From contig CAMZFG010000053.1 in assembly GCA_947306035.1 (NCBI GenBank), positions 1 to 6,539 of the forward strand: a stretch of 6,539 nt of DNA, given 5' to 3'. Shown here in pieces: positions 5,118-6,539 of the stretch. This stretch comes from an uncultured Clostridia bacterium. Lineage in GTDB: Bacteria > Bacillota > Clostridia > Oscillospirales > CAG-272. How positions within the stretch are numbered: the stretch's first letter is position 1; every line of letters begins with the position of its first letter. The notes beneath the pieces were generated by a model. It was not told where the DNA came from. It searched no databases and saw only the letters and a list, made by a program, of their open reading frames with translations. The position numbers and the translations under genes were made by a program.

Positions 5118-6461
5118 AAAGTCGGATTTGTGTCGCTCGGCTGTTCCAAAAATCAGTTGGATACCGAAGTCATGCTGCACGAACTGCTGGCGGCGGGATA
5201 CGAGATCACGCCGGATGAGACCGAGGCCGACGTGGTGGTCATCAACACCTGCGCCTTTATTGAGAGCGCCAAAAAAGAGGCCATCGACAACATTCTCGAC
5301 ATCGCGTGGCTGAAAAAGCACAAGGACTTGAAGGCCATCGTCGTCACGGGGTGTCTGGTCGAGCGTTACCGCGAAGAGGTGCTGACCGAACTGCCCGAGG
5401 TCGACGCGATCCTCGGCGTGGGCAGCATTCACAACATCGCCGAGGCGGTGAGTGAGGCGCTGGCCTGTGCCAAAGACAAAAAACGCAAAAAATACGCCTC
5501 GTTCGAGGATAAGAACACCGTGCGTCTCGGCGGCGACCGCGTGCTGACCACGCCGGAGTTTTACTCCTATCTGAAGATCGCCGAGGGCTGCGACAACCGC
5601 TGCACCTACTGCGCCATTCCGTCCATTCGCGGGCGTTTTCGCAGCCGCCCCATGGAAGATCTCGTGGCCGAGGCCAAAGATCTTGCATCGCTCGGCGTCA
5701 GGGAACTGAATATCATCGCGCAGGACATCACGCGCTACGGGCAGGACCTGTACGGCGGCTATCGCCTGCCGGAACTGCTGACGCGCCTGACGGCAGAGAC
5801 GGATATACCGTGGCTGCGCCTCTTGTATTGCTACCCCGACAAGATCACCGACGAACTGCTCGCCGTACTGGCGAACAACGAGCGCGTGCTGCCCTATATC
5901 GACCTGCCGCTGCAGCATATTTCCGACCCCGTTCTGCGGGCAATGAACCGCCACGGGGACAGCGCGACCATTCGCGCGGTCGTGAAAAAACTGCGCGGCG
6001 CGGTGCCGGGCCTGACGCTGCGCACCACCTTTATCGTGGGCTTTCCCGGCGAAACGGAGGCCGATTTTGAGGCGCTGTGCCGCTTCGTCGAGGAAACGCG
6101 CTTCGAGCGTATGGGCGTGTTCACCTACTCGGCAGAGGAGGGAACGCCGGCCGCCGCCATGCCGGGGCAGATCGACGAGCAGACCAAGCAGGATCGCCTT
6201 GATATTTTAATGAAACTGCAAATGGGCATCACCGCCGCGCAGAACGAGAAAAAGATCGGCTCGACGGTGCGGGTGCTGGTCGAGGATTACGACCCCGTCA
6301 GCGAGGCGCATTTCGGCCGCAGCGCGGCGGACGCGCCGGATATCGACGGCAAGATCTATTTCAAATCGGAAAAACGCGTGGCGCCCGGCTCCTTTGTCGA
6401 CGTCAAGGTGCGTCGGGTGGTGGACTACGATCTCTACGGCCACCTGGTGACAAAAAAGTGA
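5115..6461 (+). CDS. rimO: Ribosomal protein S12 methylthiotransferase RimO
   Basis: RimO is a radical-SAM enzyme that adds a methylthio group to a conserved aspartate of ribosomal protein S12 (uS12), using two iron-sulfur clusters. The 448-residue length is normal. The N-terminal MTTase domain has its three cluster cysteines, Cys10 (SLGCSKNQ), Cys46 (NTCAFI) and Cys80 (TGCLVERY). The radical-SAM motif CxxxCxxC is Cys159, Cys163 and Cys166 in EGCDNRCTYCAIP. The C-terminal TRAM domain begins near residue 382 and contains RSAADAPDIDG (402-412), characteristic of RimO rather than MiaB. SLGCSKNQLDTE at the start also favours RimO over MiaB. It has its own promoter, and pgsA follows after 9 nt, an order common in clostridia. 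Leu365 is encoded by TTA (6207-6209), the only TTA codon I find in the genes of this window. Confidence 0.97.
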   Translation: MKVGFVSLGCSKNQLDTEVMLHELLAAGYEITPDETEADVVVINTCAFIESAKKEAIDNILDIAWLKKHKDLKAIVVTGCLVERYREEVLTELPEVDAILGVGSIHNIAEAVSEALACAKDKKRKKYASFEDKNTVRLGGDRVLTTPEFYSYLKIAEGCDNRCTYCAIPSIRGRFRSRPMEDLVAEAKDLASLGVRELNIIAQDITRYGQDLYGGYRLPELLTRLTAETDIPWLRLLYCYPDKITDELLAVLANNERVLPYIDLPLQHISDPVLRAMNRHGDSATIRAVVKKLRGAVPGLTLRTTFIVGFPGETEADFEALCRFVEETRFERMGVFTYSAEEGTPAAAMPGQIDEQTKQDRLDILMKLQMGITAAQNEKKIGSTVRVLVEDYDPVSEAHFGRSAADAPDIDGKIYFKSEKRVAPGSFVDVKVRRVVDYDLYGHLVTKK

Positions 6462-6470
6462 GGTAACGGT

Positions 6471-6539
6471 ATGAGTAAAATGAACCTTCCCAATAAGTTG
6501 ACCCTGCTTCGCCTGTGCCTGGTGCCGGTCAACATGGCC
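6471..6539 (+). CDS. pgsA: CDP-diacylglycerol-glycerol-3-phosphate 3-phosphatidyltransferase, N-terminus only
   Basis: Only 23 codons are in the window, ending at the right edge. The residues MNLPNKLTLLRLCLVPV after the first three are the typical start of PgsA, the membrane enzyme that makes phosphatidylglycerophosphate, the first step to phosphatidylglycerol and cardiolipin. The start could be ATG 6471 or ATG 6480 (the usual MNLPN start). TGAGGT (6459-6464), overlapping the rimO stop, gives a weak site 6 nt before 6471, which I prefer. The 9-nt gap to rimO implies co-transcription. The CDP-alcohol phosphatidyltransferase motif itself lies beyond the window, so the call rests on the N-terminus and the neighbour. 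Confidence 0.85.
   Translation, partial: MSKMNLPNKLTLLRLCLVPVNMA

Noticed and set aside
3956..5149. 397-residue minus-strand open frame over thiT
   Set aside because: Same antisense register effect. It also runs through the TPP riboswitch and has His/Arg/Gln-rich composition without domains.
4932..5954. 340-residue minus-strand open frame over the start of rimO
   Set aside because: Antisense shadow in the same codon register as rimO; rimO itself has every family motif.

Overview
The window reads as chromosomal DNA of a GC-rich member of the Bacillota, most likely a Clostridia-type gut anaerobe. The grounds are a ThiT-family thiamine transporter (a Firmicutes family) behind a TPP riboswitch, the gene pair rimO-pgsA in the order common in clostridia, strong AGGAGG-type ribosome binding sites, near-consensus sigma-A promoters, and a secreted 'GGTF'-rung beta-helix protein of a kind I associate with gut clostridia. 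The species cannot be named from this sequence.

Layout. 1-438 (minus): rnhA, ribonuclease HI, complete at its N-terminus and cut by the left edge a few residues before its expected end. 439-784: a divergent intergenic region with a perfect-consensus promoter for rnhA on the minus strand and a strong promoter for the next gene on the plus strand, plus several inverted repeats and an alternating purine-pyrimidine tract. 785-3913 (plus): a 1042-residue secreted protein with a signal peptide, a long right-handed beta-helix built from about 16 'I-x-x-GGTF' rungs, and a separate C-terminal module; it ends in a strong intrinsic terminator. 3980-4171: promoter, TPP (THI-box) riboswitch and a terminator hairpin. 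4172-5050: thiT, with an unusual C-terminal extension. 5057-5085: promoter for rimO. 5115-6461: rimO, methylthiotransferase for ribosomal protein S12, GTG start. 6471-6539: first 23 codons of pgsA (phosphatidylglycerophosphate synthase), cut by the right edge.

How it works together. Each transcription unit has its own promoter; all four have a 17-bp spacer. thiT is controlled by its product's ligand: TPP should favour the terminator in front of the thiT ribosome binding site and so shut off thiamine uptake. rimO and pgsA are nearly contiguous and probably co-transcribed. I see no terminator between thiT and rimO, so some thiT transcripts may continue into rimO. The beta-helix gene is a one-gene unit flanked by housekeeping genes.

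The least ordinary items are the beta-helix protein with its C-terminal module, the extended ThiT, and the inverted repeats at or around the -35 boxes, above all at thiT, where the repeat also has the form of a minus-strand terminator. I found no CRISPR array, insertion sequence, tRNA or rRNA, and nothing that amounts to a clear new multi-gene system.
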